Of a DNA stretch of 64,000 nt, positions 10,301 through 21,985 are shown one piece after another. How positions within the stretch are numbered: the first letter of the stretch is position 1; each line of letters opens with the position of its first letter. Origin of the DNA: Liolophura sinensis (taxonomy: Eukaryota > Mollusca > Polyplacophora > Chitonida > Chitonidae); NCBI RefSeq assembly GCF_032854445.1, contig NC_088305.1, forward strand, positions 25,196,628 to 25,260,627, written 5' to 3'. The notes below the pieces were generated by a model that worked only from the letters and a program-made list of their open reading frames with translations, did no database searches and was not told where the DNA came from. Made by a program: the position numbers and the translations under genes.

Positions 10301-10947
10301 GTGACTGACAACGCCAATAACTCTCGATTCGCGAGGACTGTGGTTCTGTACGATCCAAGCAGTCAGGTAGAGATTAACAACTCAACTAATGCCAGACTAT
10401 TCGTCTCTAGTGGATCTCCAAAAGTCGATTTTCAGTGGCAAACAAACCTCACGTCGCCTATCGTCGTCACCTGGAAGAACCACTTCAAGAATGCCCTCCA
10501 CGAAGACAACAGTTTATTGAATAGAGTGCTTCCATTTCCCGGAAAGCTCTTTGTAGAAAGGGTTGGCGACAGGGACATAGTGGATGACAAACGCGTATCA
10601 GATGAATACGACGATCATAGCGGACAGAGGACAGTAGACGCTATACCGAATGTCCACGGTATCGTCAAGTTCGAAGTAGCACATAGGACAGACAATGTCC
10701 TGGGGACATCCTGTAATAAGCCACCAAACTCATGGACAGAGGTTTCCGACCCACTCAGCGAGGAGCACAGCTTTGACCTAGTCCGACAAGATGGATCCAC
10801 GGTGTGCATCTGGATCAAAGGGTCGGACATCCTTGGCAACTCTGAGACGGACATGACCTTAGTGAGCTTTGACAGCACGGAACCGGAACTGAATGCCCCA
10901 GAGCTGGAGAGGAATGTTGCTCCGGAAGGAGAGGCCTATTTCAGCAG
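10301..10947 (+). CDS. Gene 1 exon 8: conserved ectodomain, largest exon
   Basis: 647 nt, phase 0-2, acceptor TATCTTCCAG, donor AG|GTAAAG. Starts VTDNANNSRFARTVVLYDPS, contains WQTNLTSPIVVTW, LLNRVLPFPGK, VDAIPNVHGIVKFEVA and VCIWIKGSDILGN, and ends near EGEAYFSR. Several N-X-S/T sequons (NNS, NST, NLT) fit an extracellular location. Gene 2 exon 59614-60263 is one codon longer and aligns throughout. The open frame extends upstream of 10301, but paralogue comparison and the acceptor place the exon start here. Named domain not recognised; the (V/L)VLYDPSSQVEIN motif is the best search seed. Confidence 0.92.
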
Positions 10948-11106
10948 GTAAAGGATATTCACACCTCGGTAAATGTACTCTGCCGAATGATATTTCGTTA
11001 ATCGTCTCTCATAATAAGAGATTGTATCACGAATCCAACTGTCGCTAGACTGATTCATACAGTTTGCACTGTATGTTATTTTACGTTATCTTATATATAA
11101 CGTTAT

Positions 11107-11515
11107 ATTAGAGTCAGTGTTATATTACAGTCAGCGTTATATTACAGTCAGCGTACAGTCAGCGTTATATTACAGTCACCATTATATTACAGTCAGCGTT
11201 ATATTATACTCAGCGTTATATTACAGTCAGCGTACAGTCAGCGTTATATTACAGTCACCATTATATTACAGTCAGCGTTATATTACAGTCACCATTATAT
11301 TACAGTCAGCGTACAGTCAGCGTTATATTACAGTCAGCGTACAGTCAGCGTTATATTACAGTCACCATTATATTACAGTCAGCGTACAGTCAGCGTTATA
11401 TTACAGTCAGCGTACAGTCAGCGTTATATTACAGTCACCATTATATTACAGTCAGCGTTATATTATACTCAGCGTTATATTACAGTCAGCGTTATATTAC
11501 AATCAGCGTTACGTT
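11107..11515. repeat. 17-bp minisatellite with 11-bp variant units
   Basis: Units GCGTTATATTACAGTCA, ACCATTATATTACAGTC and a shortened GCGTACAGTCA alternate about 26 times. Every unit carries TTACAG, an acceptor-like hexamer. Intron of gene 1 before exon 12063. Confidence 0.9.
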
Positions 11516-12062
11516 AAGTCAATCCCTAAATAATGACGAAACCTTTCTTCAAAAATGTATTGCACTATTATAAATTGTGTTTTAATCAGTTTGTAATAAT
11601 ATTACAAAATATACTGCTATCGTTTTTTATGTGTAATATGAGAGATGAGTATGTTTATTCTTCGGGAACGTTCCTAATGTTCCAAAACTAAAACGTACCA
11701 TTTGATTAAAAATAACAAAACGAAAGCAATTTGAAAAAAAATTACCAATGTTGGTGCCCGTGTACTGAAAGGATGGCGGGAAGTAGGGATGACTTCTGAC
11801 GCAAGAATGCATAATTATAACTTTTTGTGCCCTTTGCCCTTTTTAACACGTTTCGAATATTTGTTGTACAGAAAAGATTTGTAGAGATTATTATATGACA
11901 ATTATTCTGCAAATGTATACGCGAGAATTCAACCTGTCATACAAAAAGAATTTGAAAATGTCGATCGAAAATCAGTTTTCTGATTGAATCTTAAAATTGA
12001 TAAATCAGTTAACAGGTCTGTTATAATTGATGATAAACCATAGCCGGTTATACCTTTGTCAG

Positions 12063-12180
12063 AATCGTGAGCCATGCGGTGGACGACGATAGCGGCATCA
12101 GAGAAGTAACATGGCGGATGATCAATACGGCCAACGATTTAGAGTTCGGAAGCGGTAGTTTCGACGCCCGTTGGAATCAG
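12063..12180 (+). CDS. Gene 1 exon 9: conserved ectodomain, segment f
   Basis: 118 nt, phase 2-0, acceptor CTTTGTCAG, donor CAG|GTAAAT. Encodes IVSHAVDDDSGIREVTWRM and ends near SFDARWNQ. The D.DSG(I/V)..(V/I).WRM core matches gene 2 exon 60990-61107, which has the same length. The preceding intron carries a 17-bp minisatellite. Confidence 0.86.
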
Positions 12181-12562
12181 GTAAATTGGAGAAAGACTTC
12201 CGGTTCAGCGATAAGATCTGTTTTAGGCTCAGTTATAAATGGATGGATTGTGGCAAAACGCTTGAGAATCTAATCGTCGAAACATTCGTATACCAATCGT
12301 CAACAAATATGGAAGTTCCAGGTCAATAATGGCAAGGCCAAATCCCAAAACGACGTATAACACAAATCATCAAGGAACTAAGAAAGTATATAGAATACGA
12401 CACAATTCTTAATTATCGGACACCCAAGTTGTACGTTCCATCCCACTCAGGGATATGATTTCCGAGATTCCCCTGTTAGTACTCGTCCCGTCGATTTCAT
12501 GACAAAGAAGCAGACCGTACCACTGGTAGAAGCTGCGTTTTTGTTTTATGTTTTTGGGGGTT

Positions 12563-12606
12563 TTTTTGTTTTGTTTTGTTTTTTTTTTTTTTTTTTTTTT
12601 TTTTGT
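12563..12606. repeat. Poly(T) tract
   Basis: T-rich run with a few G and a long uninterrupted T stretch, possibly the tail of a minus-strand retrocopy, but no body is recognisable. Confidence 0.6.
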
Positions 12607-13200
12607 GCAGCGCTGAATTTCAATAAGTCAGGCAAGTACGGACCCCCAGGGAATCAATTCGAAAAATGGAAAAGAAAACTTTGAAGATAAATACACTCTA
12701 TGGTTTAAAGAGTCGTGCGGTTTGTTATAATTGGAGACAACACTACGACTAATATTGCTATTAATATACAATAAAGGTGTTCTTGTTGATCCACTGAACA
12801 GTTTAGCATAATAAATAAACAAAGAAGTAATGGACTTCTGCGGAGTTACGTGGTTTATTTAGTGGTACCTTGTGATCTTTAAATCTTATTAGAGCTGGGA
12901 AATTTCCATTTAGAAAAAGCTATAGTTTAAAACTGGCTGCCTGCTGATATGACCGTTAGCGCCCTTCTTTACTGAAAGCAATCCCGACTCCCTCCTTTAA
13001 AAAAGTTCTTTCTCAATATTCCTTTGCGAGAAAATAAAGGGTGTCAAGGACTTTGCTCCGGAGATAGTTCCACATAGACACACTCCAGGATAGACCATGA
13101 AATGTCTTTGCTTGCCATCCAAAATGGCCATCAGTGGAAGTCCTCAATAAAGATTTTTGTACTCCAGAGATCGTTTCATTGGTTTTTTTTTCTCCTCTAG

Positions 13201-13395
13201 GCTTGCCCCGGAACTTCACTGCAATGTGAATGTTCTCCTTCGAACACTGTCAACTGTTACTATCGACAGCTCAACGTGTACATTCCTCACTGTGCCATCA
13301 ATGTGTCCAAGAGCGAAGTTGCCTCCCTTACTGTCCGGGTCGAGATCGAGGCTATCAATAACGCTGGCCTTCGTTCGAAAATGAAAACTTTCCAG
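13201..13395 (+). CDS. Gene 1 exon 10: Cys-rich ectodomain segment
   Basis: 195 nt, phase 0-0, acceptor a long T/C tract ending CCTCTAG, donor CAG|GTAAAT. Encodes ACPGTSLQCECSPSNTVNCY, then VYIPHCAINVSKSEVASLTV and AGLRSKMKTFQ. Five cysteines and the (V/I)YIPHCAINV.K motif are shared with gene 2 exon 61726-61926, which is two codons longer near its start. Named domain not recognised. Confidence 0.89.
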
Positions 13396-13446
13396 GTAAA
13401 TAACCACTGTAACAGCGATAGCTTAGTGTAAACATACCATGATTAA

Positions 13447-13600
13447 TTAGGAAGGTCTTGCAGCAACCTGCGGATGGTCCTGGGGTTACCCAGGGCTCTG
13501 CTCGGTTTGCACACGCCATAATTGTAGCAGCCATTCTATAAATGAAAAAATTTCAGTACGACGTAAAACACTGATCAATCAAATAAATAAAATAAAATAC
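13447..13600 (+). mobile_element. SINE A 3' part
   Basis: GCAGCAACCTGCGGATGGTC to TACGACGTAAAACACTGATC plus AAATAAATAAAA; diverged. Confidence 0.7.
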
Positions 13601-13737
13601 CGTGATGTCTAACAGAATATTACAAGCTTTTGTTTCTTTATCTATGATAGGATTTTTCAATGTTTTGAACTGTTTGAACATATTTATGTCCTGATAGATG
13701 TTTTTTTAACTTACCTCTTGTCTGTTATTTACTTCAG

Positions 13738-13774
13738 CTTAACAAAGTAACTGGACTGGATGGAATTAACAAAT
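13738..13774 (+). CDS. Gene 1 exon 11: 37-nt micro-exon
   Basis: 37 nt, phase 0-1, acceptor TTACTTCAG, donor T|GTAAGT. Encodes LNKVTGLDGINK. Gene 2 has a 37-nt exon with LGNISQLDGINE at 63535-63571, which validates this very short exon. It links the Cys-rich segment to the FN3 domain. Confidence 0.83.
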
Positions 13775-14223
13775 GTAAGTTACATCTAAAATTGAAACGT
13801 TAGCTGTTTGTTGCCGAGCCGTTACGGGCCTTATCTTTCAATGTATGAGTTCAATCCCTGCACTGGACAAGGCGTTTGTGAATTATCTAGTTCTCACTAT
13901 TCACAGTGGACTTAGTGACTATGAGCGGTCGGTTTATGACCCTTTGCGCAGTTTTACAATCATAATGACGTTTTGTTTTCCACCGGTATTGTATACCTGT
14001 ATGTCTGTACATCAGGTGGGAAAATTCCTGAGTAACTTGCCAAACGTCTGTGGTTTAACACCATACCATGATCGCTACTGGTATGAGTGACAAACGGTTG
14101 AATATTTCGTTAAATAACTTTCAAATAAATAAAGATGGTGATGATAGTTAGAATTTATCAAAGATAATTACCCCACTCCGCTGATAGCCGGGAGATTACA
14201 GCCTCCACCTCATAAATGAGAGA

Positions 14224-14327
14224 CCCGTCCAAAACATCTGGGCCTCAAACCCGTCCAAAACATCTGGGCCTCAAACTCGTCCAAAACATCTGGGCCGCTA
14301 ATCCGTGCAAAACATCTGAGCTTCTAA
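14224..14327. repeat. 26-bp tandem repeat, four copies
   Basis: Four units of CCCGTCCAAAACATCTGGGC plus CTCAAA, with increasing divergence to the right. Confidence 0.85.
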
Positions 14328-14841
14328 CCAGAGGCACATTAATTTCACCATATTCCCCCGCAAACATGGGCTCCCCAACACCCGCCTGTCACAAAACAGC
14401 ACATGTTCCGCATACCCCAACACTGCTAGTCACGCCAGTAGCGCCTTCCCCATCCCCTCTTCACGGAGACAATGACCCCCAAGAGAAAGAAATTTCATTT
14501 TAATTCCTCTTTGCCAAACAAGTGAGATAATATTATGAAGTGGATCTAAACGCAACGTTTCGTTAACTTTTTAACTTGCATTTTACAAGATTTGGAGGTT
14601 TTTGTCGAGTGGAGAACCCACTGGTTCAGCTGAAACTTTCAGTCAAGAGGTTTGTCAAGAATTTGACAGGGAGCGGTGGTGGACTTACCATCCTCGTATA
14701 TAGTTAATAAACAAGGTGTTAAACACTATTAAAATAATGAAATCCAGTGAACATTAGTGTGGACATTGCCAACCATCAGATAAACATACTTTAGCTCCAT
14801 CAGATTTTTGAAACGTTTCTTTGTTTACTGACAACCACTAG

Positions 14842-15111
14842 ATGTCGCCCCAGTGCAGTTTGCATCTCGCGATATCACGTCCTCCTCGGCTACGATAACT
14901 TGGGACAACCCACCAAGCTGCTACAGTCTGACGGCCATCCAGGTGGCGTACAGGCCTGAAAACGGGGGACGACTCTACAACACCACCTCATTCAGGCTCA
15001 ACAAAGACGTGAGCCTAAACGCCCTGTACCGCTGCACCGATTACGTCATGTGGATTTCTAACATCTATGATAAAGAAGTTAGTGACCCCTCGGAATACAG
15101 GTTCACTACCG
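14842..15111 (+). CDS. Gene 1 exon 12: fibronectin type III domain
   Basis: 270 nt, phase 1-1, acceptor CAACCACTAG, donor G|GTGAGT. Encodes VAPVQFASRDITSSSATITW (classical FN3 start with the invariant Trp), then LTAIQVAYRPE and a YRCTDYVMWIS strand. About 90 residues, the usual length of one FN3 unit carried by one symmetrical exon. It is membrane-proximal, as in many receptor kinases. Confidence 0.88.
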
Positions 15112-15626
15112 GTGAGTATCGTTTATGTACACATTGCATTTATCATAAATGGGGGCAATTATCTTTACAGCTGTGTTTTTGATAGATTAAACGGTAACAC
15201 CTGAGTCAGTTGTATGTTCTCATAAAACAACAAAGTATTTTATAACACAAAAATACAACTTTAAAATATGACTGATTGTTCTCGATATAGCGCTGAGTTT
15301 AAGGGCCAGAAAGACCGGCCTGCATCCAAATGTACCCCATCTGACGCATTTCCCTATTTCTTCATCATTTTCACATTTCTAAGAGCAACTTTTAAGTTTA
15401 TCCTCAATAATGCATTGATAATGTCTATAACTTACCTTGTCATGGGTTTTCCACATCAGGTCTTCATTGACATTTGTTTTAAAGCTTCAGACTACTAAAT
15501 TCATTAAAAAAAAATTTTAAATTGCTTAAATAACACCAGGTGAACATGTGACAAGGTTCAACAAATAGGGTAGGCTGTTGTTATGGTCAGTATTAAATGT
15601 CATAATTATTTTTACTGTCTTTTTCG

Positions 15627-15692
15627 TGAATGATTGAATGAATGAATAAATAAATGAATGAATAAATGAATGAATAGATGAATGAATGGAAG
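15627..15692. repeat. (GAAT)/(AAAT) microsatellite
   Basis: GAATGAATGAATAAATAAAT-type tetranucleotide run in the intron after the FN3 exon. The remainder of that intron has no recognisable feature. Confidence 0.85.
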
Positions 15693-16124
15693 AAAAAGAC
15701 TCTAAATTTATCATGCATAATATACCCCAGGATTGTGACACATGTGCATGTAAGGATCACTTGGTAGTATGTCTTATCCCTTCCATCATTATTATAATTA
15801 TTCCATTTATGATGAAGAATAAATAAACATGAATTGAAATAATTTAAAATAATCGCAGCATTCTGTCCTACTTAATCACGTATTACACTCCTCAGGCATT
15901 GATTGAAACCTTTTAATGCGAATTGTTTTGCAATCATTTTGTTGTTATTTCTAGATTTACCGTCACAATGTGTTCAGATATCTATTGCTGTATTTTTATT
16001 CCATCTGTGTCCAAATATTGTGCTGTGTTTTTATTCCACATGGGTTCAAATATTTACTGCTGTATTTTTTACTCGGTCAATTATTTGGCGTTTGTACATG
16101 TATTTATTTTGCTCTTTTATACAG

Positions 16125-16163
16125 TGTGCTACACATCATCCGAGATAGCTGGCATTGTTATAG
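16125..16163 (+). CDS. Gene 1 exon 13: 39-nt exon entering the transmembrane segment
   Basis: 39 nt, phase 1-1, acceptor TTTTATACAG, donor G|GTATGT. Encodes CYTSSEIAGIVI, the short extracellular stalk and first residues of the membrane helix, which continues in the next exon. No paralogue copy is in the window; support comes from the splice sites, the exact phase fit and the split hydrophobic helix. Confidence 0.75.
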
Positions 16164-16774
16164 GTATGTCTTCTTAACCTGTTTAGTTATTGATGCAAAT
16201 TAATGATCATTGAGAAAGTTACGTAAGAATTATGCAAACTATTTATGCAGATTATTATCGCATATTCAAATTACATTAGTCATCAATACGACATTCTGAC
16301 TGGCCGTTTCAATCGCTGGAACACACACAAAGGCTGGGTTCAATGCCCTCCCTTGGACAGGGGATTTATGGATTGTCACTGTCCGCACAGCCTTGGTGAA
16401 AAGTAGCAGTCAGCGACACCACTCTGTAGCAGATTGCACAGTCTACCATTGGTTTAAGACCACTCGCCATTCATCTACTTAATGTTCATATCTGTACGAC
16501 ACCAATGGGGAAGTACATCAGTACTCAGTTGCCAAAGGTCGGTAGTTTACCCTGAAGATCCATCAAACTAACCGCCATCACAGGAGTGGAAAATTATTGA
16601 ATATGGCGTCAGTTTAACTTAATAAAACATAATTGACCATCAACTGACGTATCTGAGAGCAATGTCAGGATATTCCACGACTGCAAATTTAAAATCTTCG
16701 ACATTTTATATGGATCCTTGAAGCATACACATGTACACTTAACATCAATCAAACACTGCATAATTTTGACCTAG

Positions 16775-16940
16775 TAAGGTGTGTGTCATGTTTGGTGTCG
16801 TGGACACTGTGCTTCACTGAGGCAGCACTGCATAACACCTAATAACAAAGAATCTGCTGCAACAGGATGTCACCGTCTGACATCACCGAAAGGTTTACCA
16901 TAAGTATAACCCTGGAAGAGTAGGCAAATAAATAAACGTG
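16775..16940 (+). mobile_element. Possible diverged SINE B-like fragment
   Basis: GCTTCACTGAGGCAGCACT and CTGCTGCAACAGGATGTCAC recall the GTGAAGCAGCACTA...GTCCTGCAACAAGG part of family B, ending in AAATAAATAAA. Weak. Confidence 0.35.
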
Positions 16941-17043
16941 ATGTCGAATGAATGCACACATTTAAATCCGATTATCCCTTTGTACTTATTATTTCCCGAA
17001 GCGAAATATTTGTCATTACGACTTTTTTTGTCAAATTCAACAG

Positions 17044-17210
17044 GTCTTCTGTTGCTTCTGGCTGTTATCGCCCTTTTGGTTTTTATCCTCGTACTCTGGA
17101 GAAGAGGTCAGCTGAGGTCAACTCTAGAACGCCGCTTCACTCGCGCAAGAACAATTCTCAGAAACAGAGTGCACAAGAATAGTCGTCGAGCGGTGCGGAC
17201 AACTTATTTC
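17044..17210 (+). CDS. Gene 1 exon 14: transmembrane helix and basic juxtamembrane region
   Basis: 167 nt, phase 1-0, acceptor AAATTCAACAG, donor TTC|GTAAGT. Starts LLLLAVIALLVFILVLWRRG, so the helix (with GIVIG from the previous exon) is followed at once by a positively charged stop-transfer stretch rich in Arg (LERRFTRARTILRNRVHKN). Ends VRTTYF, the only juxtamembrane tyrosine in this exon. This places the N terminus outside and the kinase-like domain in the cytosol. Confidence 0.9.
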
Positions 17211-17279
17211 GTAAGTACATCAGACGATTTTCTGGAATTCCACTGTTCTCCCAGGCCTGGGCCCCTTTTGACAATTGAT

Positions 17280-17490
17280 GGACAGCTGACAGTTAGCCTC
17301 ACCCACACTACAGTTAACCACGCCCATGTGTCAGAACCTTGCCAGTTGTCAGTTAACCTCTATAGTTGTCAGTTATCCTCGCCCATATGATAGTTAACCA
17401 CACCCACATGACACGTAACAATGCACGCACGATAGGTGACCTCGCTCACACGTCAGTTAACCTCGCCTCATACCACAGTTGACCTCGCTT
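17280..17490. repeat. Irregular AGTTAACCTCGCC repeat
   Basis: About ten degenerate copies of a 20-24 bp unit CAGTTAACC(T/A)C(G/A)CCCA, just 3' of the transmembrane exon donor. Confidence 0.65.
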
Positions 17491-18095
17491 ACACCACAAC
17501 CATTTTGTTGTTGAACTGTTGTTCAGAAAACCACACGAATCGTATTTACTTTATTCATTCTTCCGAACCCATAATGGCGTTTTGAGAATAAAACAAATGA
17601 TATTCGACAGGCTAAAGTTTCTGAAAACCTACCATCGCCAGTGTTTGTTTTAACAGTGCTCCCGGCAGCAATGTTGTACCTAGATATTATTCTTCGCCGG
17701 GTGTTTGTCGGACAACTTCAGGTTTACTGTCTTGTGTCCGTCAAATCGTGCTTCTAGACTGGCTGACGATAATTTGGAGACGTTGCTGGTGATCGGTCAA
17801 TGCATGTTCCCTTACATATACCAGCACGGCATCGTTTCGAAGACACGACGTCACATGGCCGTGGGGAGCGACTTGAATCACTCTCGGCTGGTCCCGCAGA
17901 GATTGTTCAGTTGCATGCCGAATGAGTGAAGAAAAAGAGCTGAAATAATAAATTAGCTAAAATGCACAGACTTGAGTGTTACCTGTATAGGGTAAAATAG
18001 CCCTATATTCAACCAGTTCAATATGAATCATCAAACCCAAACGTTACATACATGGTCTGTGCGTTCTCTTGGGAACCCTCACTCACCAACATGTT

Positions 18096-18171
18096 CGCCA
18101 CGCACAACACGCTTGCCATGCACAACACGCTCGCCACGCACAACACTCTCGCCACACACAACACGCTCACC
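18096..18171. repeat. 18-bp tandem repeat, about four copies
   Basis: Units like CGCCACGCACAACACGCT; 18 bp keeps frames open on the plus strand. Confidence 0.8.
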
Positions 18172-18379
18172 AAAGGTCTTATGATCGGGACTTTACCATG
18201 GCTCTATGTCTCTCTGTCCAGATTCCCTATAAGCCTTGCCCACGTTATATTGAGTGATGTATATAAAAGGACGACGATCTAGTCCTTAAAATGATAGTCG
18301 TTCAGATATATTTATTTATTTGTTTATTTGTTTATTTATTTATGTATTTAAATCTCGCGAAACCACCTACCACATCTCG

Positions 18380-18500
18380 ACCAGCACCTGTGCGGATGAT
18401 TGTGAGTTTTCTCCCACCATAATGGTGGCCGCAGTCGTATAAGTGAAATATTCTGGAGTAGGCCTATGGCGTAAAAAAACAATCAAAGAAATAAATAAAT
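18380..18500 (+). mobile_element. SINE A 3' part
   Basis: CACCATAATGGTGGCCGCAG, GTATAAGTGAAATATTCTGG and AAATAAATAAAT tail, just upstream of the first kinase exon. Confidence 0.65.
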
Positions 18501-18555
18501 TGATAAATAATCAGCTCCTTTTATTTTTCATATGCCTGTCTTTCTTTATTTACAG

Positions 18556-18751
18556 AACAACATGAGCAAGGACGATGACTTGTACGTGTACGGGAACATG
18601 GCGTTTGACGGCCGCCAAAACTGGGCCTTGAACGGAAGTGACCTGGACTTACAGGAGATTGTGGCCGAGGGCAGATTTGCCCGGGTCTACAGGGCTGTAC
18701 TTCTGCAGGAAGGCTCCGCTTCGCAATCTGTGGCCGCCAAAATGCTGCTGC
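18556..18751 (+). CDS. Gene 1 exon 15: juxtamembrane end and kinase N-lobe start
   Basis: 196 nt, phase 0-1, acceptor TTATTTACAG, donor C|GTGAGT. Encodes a Tyr-containing linker (DDLYVYGNMAFDG), then LDLQEIVAEGRFARVYRA, the beta1-beta2 nucleotide loop. The normal G-x-G-x-x-G is A-E-G-R-F-A, so the first and third glycines are alanine. VAAKML keeps the beta3 lysine. This is the first of several departures from an active kinase. Confidence 0.9.
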
Positions 18752-19213
18752 GTGAGTCTGCCGTCTTCCCTACAGATCTCTCCCTTGTAAAAACAATCCC
18801 TGTTGTGATGGCCAGACATTTTGTTTCTTTGTCAGTCCAGCGTAACCAAAATCCAAGATCCTCCTTTGTAGATCAGGACATCAGTTTACTCCCACGCACA
18901 TATACCCTTTGCCAAAAAAAGAACAATCCATTGCTGTACAATTTTGAGTTGTTAAGTATAACGAGCATGACCACAAACAAACTGCCTTTGCACAAATCTG
19001 CCGTGACACTACCACGTTGTCATCGTCGTTTTATATTATTCCAATATGAAAGAATTAGTAAATATTTCCACTTCAGTCTACTGTCTCTTTCCTAGATCAT
19101 CCTCTCTATGTTAATGTGTGAGATATTTGCTACTGTTGTTGGGCTGACACAAAATTGGGCTTTTGTGTTGTTACATTGTTGTTATGTTCCTCTGTTGGCT
19201 GTTTTTGTTACAG

Positions 19214-19339
19214 CTACCAAGGCCTTTGACCAGAACGAACGATTACTGATGAATGCAAAGATTAATTTCATGGCATCGAACGACTTACGGCACGACAATG
19301 TAATACATTTTGTGGGCGCCATTACTGATGACGTAGACC
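19214..19339 (+). CDS. Gene 1 exon 16: kinase helix C to beta4
   Basis: 126 nt, phase 1-1, acceptor TTTTTGTTACAG, donor C|GTAAGT. Encodes TKAFDQNERLLMNAKINFMA then LRHDNVIHFVGA, matching the helix C and H.N(I/V)(I/V)..(L/V)G region of tyrosine kinases. In the natural alignment (NAKI against the usual EAKI) the helix C glutamate that pairs with the beta3 lysine is Asn. An extra three or four residues lie before LRHDNV, so the exact alignment is uncertain. Confidence 0.86.
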
Positions 19340-19649
19340 GTAAGTTTCAATGGGAAATTATTTTCGTTTTCCTGAAATAACACAGTTGCAGTGTGCATTC
19401 GGATACTCCGGTATCTTCATCCAACAAATAAATCTACAAACTTATCATACGTGAAGTGTGTTTGCGTACACCATCAAATCCAAAGCAGGTAAATCAGTCA
19501 CGTTAAGTTCAACCTAACCCCAACGCTAAGTTCTAAGCAAGGTGTCCAAAATACAGTTTATGTCATCATTTAGAAAAACAATATTTAAAGTCACATTGAC
19601 AAACAAAAGATTCATAAAAAAAATTAGTATCACTATCAGTTAAAAATAT

Positions 19650-20093
19650 AAGTATATTTTGATTGATTATAATTATAGCAGGATTAGCTTACGTCTTATA
19701 AGTATATTTTGGTTGATTATAATTGTACCAAGATTAGTTTACGTCTTGTAAGTATATTTTGGTTCATTATAATTGTAGCAAGATTAGCTTATGTCTTACA
19801 AGTATATTTTGGTTGATTATAATTGTACCAAGATTAGTTTACGTCTTGTAAGTATATTTTGGTTCATTATAATTGTAGCAAGATTAGCTTATGTCTTACA
19901 AGTATAGTTTGGTTGATTATAATTGTACCAAGATTAGTTTACGTCTTGTAAGTATATTTTGGTTCATTATAATTGTAGCAAGATTAGCTTATGTCTTACA
20001 AGTATATTTTGGTTGATTATAATCGAAGCAGGATTAGCTTAAGTCTGATAAGTATATTTTGGTTAATTATAGTTCTAGTAGGATTAGCGTACA
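19650..20093. repeat. 50-bp tandem array with alternating A/B units
   Basis: About nine 50-bp units (AAGTATATTTTGGTTGATTA...). The middle units alternate between a GTACCAAGATTAGTTTACG type and a GTAGCAAGATTAGCTTATG type, giving a 100-bp higher-order period. Intron between kinase exons 16 and 17. Confidence 0.9.
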
Positions 20094-20454
20094 TTAAACC
20101 CAACAGACACGTCGTGCAACAACACTCGTTGGCGTAATCTCGAATTTGGCCATGCCAAAGACAAAAACATCTTAGGCTTTTCTACGCTGTACCCCAGTGT
20201 TAAATATGTAATTAAGAGCTGATACATTTTCAGTATATGTTGTGCCTTTGTTGGGGTGTGATATATGATAACGTTGCCATGGCGATGTAGTGAAGTAGCA
20301 GTAAAGCTATCGGTACCGTATTTCACCTAAAGTTTAGCATTTTTCAGATTTTTACATTTTGCTTCATTCTTTTTTTAAACATCATTTATAAATAAATAAA
20401 TAAAAATGGCGATGGGATCCATGAGTACATGACTGCGCAATGGTGTTCTAAAGA

Positions 20455-20562
20455 TGACGCATATCGGATTCCCAGAAGAATCGTACTTGAGATGGTCTTC
20501 CTGTGGATGGTCGTGGGTTTCTTCCCAGCATAATGCTGACCACAAAAATCAAATAAATAAAT
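20455..20562 (+). mobile_element. SINE A 3' fragment
   Basis: GTGGATGGTCGTGGGTTTCT, CAGCATAATGCTGACC, then AAATCAAATAAATAAAT. Confidence 0.6.
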
Positions 20563-20856
20563 ATTATGATATTATGAAATGGCCAAACGATATCCAAAAC
20601 GAGGTTGTGACTGAAACAAACAAATAAACGGGAAAGGTACTGGGGTCAGTTTCATGAAGAGTAGTTATTGTTAAGGTGTTCTTAGCTATGTACACTTCAT
20701 AAATCTACAACACGAGCTGTCATGGGAGCAAAGGCTTACTTGAAACTCATATAGACTCATCAGGAGTTACGCCCCTTTGATCTGGGCACGGGGAATGTGG
20801 GATTAAGGTTGGGGTTCGTGTCCGTCTGGGTTTAATCGCGGCATTGTGTTGGACAG

Positions 20857-21017
20857 GAGGCCCAATCATGTTGCTGGAATTCTGTGAGATGGGCCCCTTG
20901 AAAACCTGGCTGACCAATCAGAGGAATCAGGGCAGAGTGTCTGAGGATGTCGTGGATAGGCTGTTTTACATCGTCTATGAGGTCGCCAAGGGAATGGAGT
21001 ACCTCGCCTCTAGAGAT
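20857..21017 (+). CDS. Gene 1 exon 17: kinase hinge to helix E
   Basis: 161 nt, phase 1-0, acceptor GTTGGACAG, donor GAT|GTAAGT. Encodes GPIMLLEFCEMGPLKTWL, the hinge and helix D, then LFYIVYEVAKGMEYLASRD, the helix E that leads into the catalytic loop. The acceptor has a weak pyrimidine tract, but the phase and protein fit are exact. Confidence 0.87.
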
Positions 21018-21091
21018 GTAAGTCTAGGCGTGGGATTTCATGTCGCAGAACAAACACTTCACTTCTGTTGTAACACTGAAGTGTTTGTGTA

Positions 21092-21345
21092 CACTGAAAA
21101 ACTTAATCTGTTAATTTTAACAGATCATCTGTTGTCTGAGAGATGATAGAATGTATTCTGTTATTATAAATAATACGGTATACTGTCATATTCAACATAA
21201 TATTCTATTAGTCTAATAGAATCTTCACGTTGAATTAATAGAATACGTGTTATATTTAGCAGAATAATCTGTTGCAATAACAGAATACATTCTAGTATCA
21301 CTCAGACAACTTTCTGTAAAATTTTACTTTGGAGAGTACCACCCT
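21092..21345. mobile_element. MITE-like element, copy 1
   Basis: Inverted termini include TAGAATGTATTCTGTTATT (21147-21165) and its exact reverse complement AATAACAGAATACATTCTA near 21276-21294. Outer arms run TACACTGAAAAACTTAATC to a degenerate AGAGTA end, fitting a TA target. It is related along its length to 53145-53402. No coding capacity. Confidence 0.72.
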
Positions 21346-21985
21346 TGTCCTTTATGAGCACACATAAACCGAATATTGTGATCATCGCTAACAAAGAAAC
21401 AAAAGAACACATTGGTTTACAACGTATTGTTCAAGGCGGGAAGATATTTTACGAGCATTCATTTGACAAGACTTATCCTTTCACCTGAAGTTAAGGAAAC
21501 ATGTATTCAATTCAAAGTATCGCATTCCCTAATAGAATAGTTCTGATTTTCTCGGTTTATTCATTCAATATTGAACAACACTGTGAATCAGACGAGTATT
21601 CATAGAAGGTTAATGTGACTTTTTGGAAGCAAAGACAATAGTTGATGTAATTCTGCAACTTTAGTATAAAGAACATAAACATTTTCATTAATGTGAGAAA
21701 GTGTTATTTAAATCTATCCCAGCGATGTCCCTTGATGTGGCTTCCATTGTCTTTCATGATATCAGCACAAGAGTACTTTACTCATTGTATATAACCACAT
21801 AGATCCTAAAAGCTCGGCCTTTGTTAGATTTCTTATATTTTATTTATTTGTTGTTTAACGCCATGCCTTGGTAAACTTACTTCTTTTGGCAACTTTCTGA
21901 CGTGTGACATACTGATCCCCAACATTGGTGGATGACACACTGGAGATGAGAATGAACTAAAACATTCCATGAATTTCCCTTTTAG

